Shown in pieces: positions 62,224-64,000 of a DNA stretch of 64,000 nucleotides (within the stretch, counting starts at the first letter, position 1; the number at the start of each line of letters is the position of its first letter). The DNA comes from UBA1181 sp045617845 (GTDB lineage: Bacteria; Bacteroidota; Bacteroidia; Bacteroidales; Paludibacteraceae). The stretch is taken from NCBI GenBank assembly GCA_045617845.1, contig JAZLJL010000004.1, positions 1-64,000 of the forward strand, in the 5' to 3' direction. The notes beneath the pieces were generated by a model, which was not told the origin of the DNA, did no database searches, and saw nothing but the letters and a program-made list of their open reading frames with translations. The position numbers and the translations under genes were made by a program.

Positions 62224-63948
62224 TTAGTTGAATAGCCTTAAATAGCTTTCTTTCACATCTTTCGCCGCATTTATGCTTTCGTACGAACTAGGGTTGATCA
62301 CAGATTCGTCTAGTTGCGGGATTTTTATTTCCGTTCCCGCCGGCACGTCGTCCGGCCTGCGTATCGTAGCTTTGTTGTAGAGATAGATGTAAACCCAGAA
62401 ATCCTTCGATCCGTTGTAGTATTTCCTTGACATCGATGTGAGTGTCTGTCCACTCTTTATTGTATCGGTGTATGGTTCTCCTTTGACTTCGAAATTGATT
62501 TTTGGATATTCTTTTTTTATGAATTTCTTAAATTCCTCGTCGAACCAATCCCAGTTTTGTTCGACGACTTGCTCTGGGAATTCTTGGTCGGCTTGCGCCA
62601 TTTCGTATTTCTCTTGGTTCAGCTCTTCAAAGTATTCTTCTTTTTCCTTCTCTATCTTTGCCTCTGGCTTCGGCGTGATTACCGTGTCCGGCTTCGGCGC
62701 TTCCTGTTTGTTGAAAATATCCGTTATGGTTGTTTTTATCGCGTCGAGATTTCCTATGCCTTTGTCATTGCGGAATAATGCAAAAAACAGACAGGCGAAT
62801 ATGAGGAGAATCAATATGATAATGACGACCAATAGACTTTTGTTTTTCTTATTCTTTGGTTCTTTATCTTCTTTCTTACTGTTGTCGGTAGGACCTTGTG
62901 GGACGTTTTGCCGCGCATCTTTTCCCTCTTCGCCTTCCTGGGACTTCCCGGCACCTGTTTGTCCTTCTTGGTTCGCCTCGTTTGTCGTTTCGGCGGTTGG
63001 CGCATTCTCTTTCTCTGGAACGCTTCCTTCTTTTGCAGCCTCTTCTTTCGCTTGCTCTGAGAGTGGAGCGTTTGCGGACGTTCCCTCTATGTTTTCTTTC
63101 GGGGAGTCTTGCGGCGCTTCATTTTGAGTAGGTGTCGGGTTTGTGTTGTTTTCACTCTCTTTGCTTTCATCCGTTCCTTCGTTGGCCTGGCTCTGCTCGC
63201 TAACAACTTCGTTGTCAGTGACTGTTCCTGCCGTAGGTTCTGGGGCTGTCTCTGAACTTTTATTTTCTTCCGCGGTTGTTCCATTCATGCTAGGCTCGAT
63301 GACCGTTTCCTTACGCTCTTCGGTAGTGTTGGAAATGGTTGGTTGTTCACCGTCCGTGGTTTGAGGCTCTGTGGTCGAAATAAAGGCTGCGGAGAGAGGT
63401 TGGCCTTCCGTGGAATCCTGCATCTTTGGCTCTGCCTTGATTGCTTCCTGTTTAGATTCGTCCGTGATGACCTGATTCTCGGTTGTCACAATCTCGGGAG
63501 ATGGAGCCTGAATGGTTGTGGCTTGGGTGTTATTGGATTCAACGGCTGTGCCGTTGTTAACTTCTTCGTATGAATTATCTGGTTCTTCGTCATCTTCATC
63601 ATTGAACGGTCCGTCTACAGGTCCGTCGTTCGGGAGCACGTATGTTTCCAAGTGCTCGTAAGGTTTGTTCAAAGCTTCTTTGAGTTCTTTCTCTGGAGTG
63701 AATGATATTTTATTATGCGCAGGAATAATTACGGTGCTTCCGTCTGTCACGCTAACACTTTTACGCTCATCGATCGCGATGATTTTGAATGTACCTAATC
63801 CTTTAACCTTGGCGATACCGTCCTTGGCTAATGCCTCTTCCACAATCTCTGTGAGTGCGCGCAGGAATCCTTCCGAAAGTTTTTTGGATTGCCCCGATGT
63901 GGCGGCCAATTGTTCCGCCAAATCTTGTAGTGTGACTTTGTTGTTCAT
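62224..63948 (-). CDS. HU-type DNA-binding protein fused to a membrane helix and LysM domain
   Basis: A 574-residue protein with three parts. Residues 1-92 are an HU/IHF-type domain (VTLQDLAEQLAATSGQSKKLS, VKGLGTFKI, the FTPEKELKEALNKP end). Residues about 93-365 are a long acidic, Thr/Ser/Glu-rich disordered linker ending KKNKKNK. Residues about 370-391 are one membrane helix (LLVVIIILILLIFACLFFALF). The C-terminus has a LysM-like domain at about 491-542 (SGQTLTSMSRKYYNGS ... VPAGTEIKIPQL). The positive charges before the helix predict that HU is cytoplasmic and LysM periplasmic, so it could tie the nucleoid to peptidoglycan. Confidence 0.85.
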   Translation of the reverse strand: MNNKVTLQDLAEQLAATSGQSKKLSEGFLRALTEIVEEALAKDGIAKVKGLGTFKIIAIDERKSVSVTDGSTVIIPAHNKISFTPEKELKEALNKPYEHLETYVLPNDGPVDGPFNDEDDEEPDNSYEEVNNGTAVESNNTQATTIQAPSPEIVTTENQVITDESKQEAIKAEPKMQDSTEGQPLSAAFISTTEPQTTDGEQPTISNTTEERKETVIEPSMNGTTAEENKSSETAPEPTAGTVTDNEVVSEQSQANEGTDESKESENNTNPTPTQNEAPQDSPKENIEGTSANAPLSEQAKEEAAKEGSVPEKENAPTAETTNEANQEGQTGAGKSQEGEEGKDARQNVPQGPTDNSKKEDKEPKNKKNKSLLVVIIILILLIFACLFFALFRNDKGIGNLDAIKTTITDIFNKQEAPKPDTVITPKPEAKIEKEKEEYFEELNQEKYEMAQADQEFPEQVVEQNWDWFDEEFKKFIKKEYPKINFEVKGEPYTDTIKSGQTLTSMSRKYYNGSKDFWVYIYLYNKATIRRPDDVPAGTEIKIPQLDESVINPSSYESINAAKDVKESYLRLFN

Positions 63949-63970
63949 GGCATGAATTAGTGGTTAAATT

Positions 63971-63978
63971 TATCTTTG
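63971..63978 (+). promoter_or_regulatory. possible plus-strand -7 box at the window edge
   Basis: TATCTTTG matches TAnnTTTG and points rightward, out of the window, divergent from the HU-LysM gene. Its gene is not visible. Confidence 0.3.
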
Positions 63979-64000
63979 ATTGTGCTGCTAGGCTTGAATG

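Overview
This window is a chromosomal segment from a member of the Bacteroidales, most likely from an animal gut or rumen. Evidence for this includes two classes of type IX secretion (T9SS) sorting domain, lipoproteins with an acidic run after the lipid cysteine, a nuo operon with fused nuoCD and no nuoEFG, the moxR-Bat operon, carboxynorspermidine decarboxylase, and promoters of the Bacteroidetes form (TTTG, about 20 bp, TAnnTTTG). Core genes are of moderate GC. Several secreted or orphan genes are clearly more AT-rich, as transferred or fast-evolving genes often are.

Layout. 1-1900: a 94-bp direct repeat fused to a broken gene, then a lipoprotein. 1.9-12.6 kb: plus-strand housekeeping and envelope genes: CCA-adding-type HD nucleotidyltransferase, SDR epimerase, a 1365-residue T9SS type B surface protein, then iorB, a DUF4293 protein, a GNAT acetyltransferase and an aminotransferase. 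12.8-15 kb: a T9SS type A protein whose sorting domain has a different base composition from its body, and a 46-residue peptide gene. 15-20.7 kb: aldo/keto reductase (minus), Cys-rich membrane protein, DprA-like protein, UvrD-like helicase, TolB-like propeller. 21-22.7 kb: a T9SS-exported protein with two GH11 xylanase modules, the first lacking both catalytic glutamates. 23-26 kb: minus-strand accessory genes, including two tandem chagasin-like (I42) protease-inhibitor lipoproteins. 26.3-36.3 kb: nuoA-B-CD-H-I-J-K-L-M-N, minus strand, preceded by a terminator-like hairpin. 36.8-46.9 kb: aspartate kinase, EamA transporter, tRNA-Leu and tRNA-Gly, nspC, gltX, waaA, tRNA-Ser, mltG and a DUF4253 protein. 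47-51.9 kb: AMP-ligase/SDR pair, rpiB, parE. 52.1-53.2 kb: a decayed secreted-protein gene. 53.2-62 kb: the moxR-DUF58-batABCDE operon. 62.2-63.9 kb: a protein joining an HU DNA-binding domain, a membrane helix and a LysM domain.

How the genes work together. The nuo operon encodes the membrane and quinone arms of a complex I without the NADH module. IorB and the adjacent aminotransferase fit conversion of aromatic amino acids to aryl-acyl-CoA. WaaA, MltG and the Bat proteins serve the envelope. The T9SS clients and GH11 protein point to surface polysaccharide (xylan) use. The most unusual items are the HU-TM-LysM protein, the active/inactive tandem GH11 protein, the tandem I42 inhibitors whose differences fall in the inhibitory loops, the mosaic T9SS gene, and the pseudogene with a stop codon inside its signal peptide.
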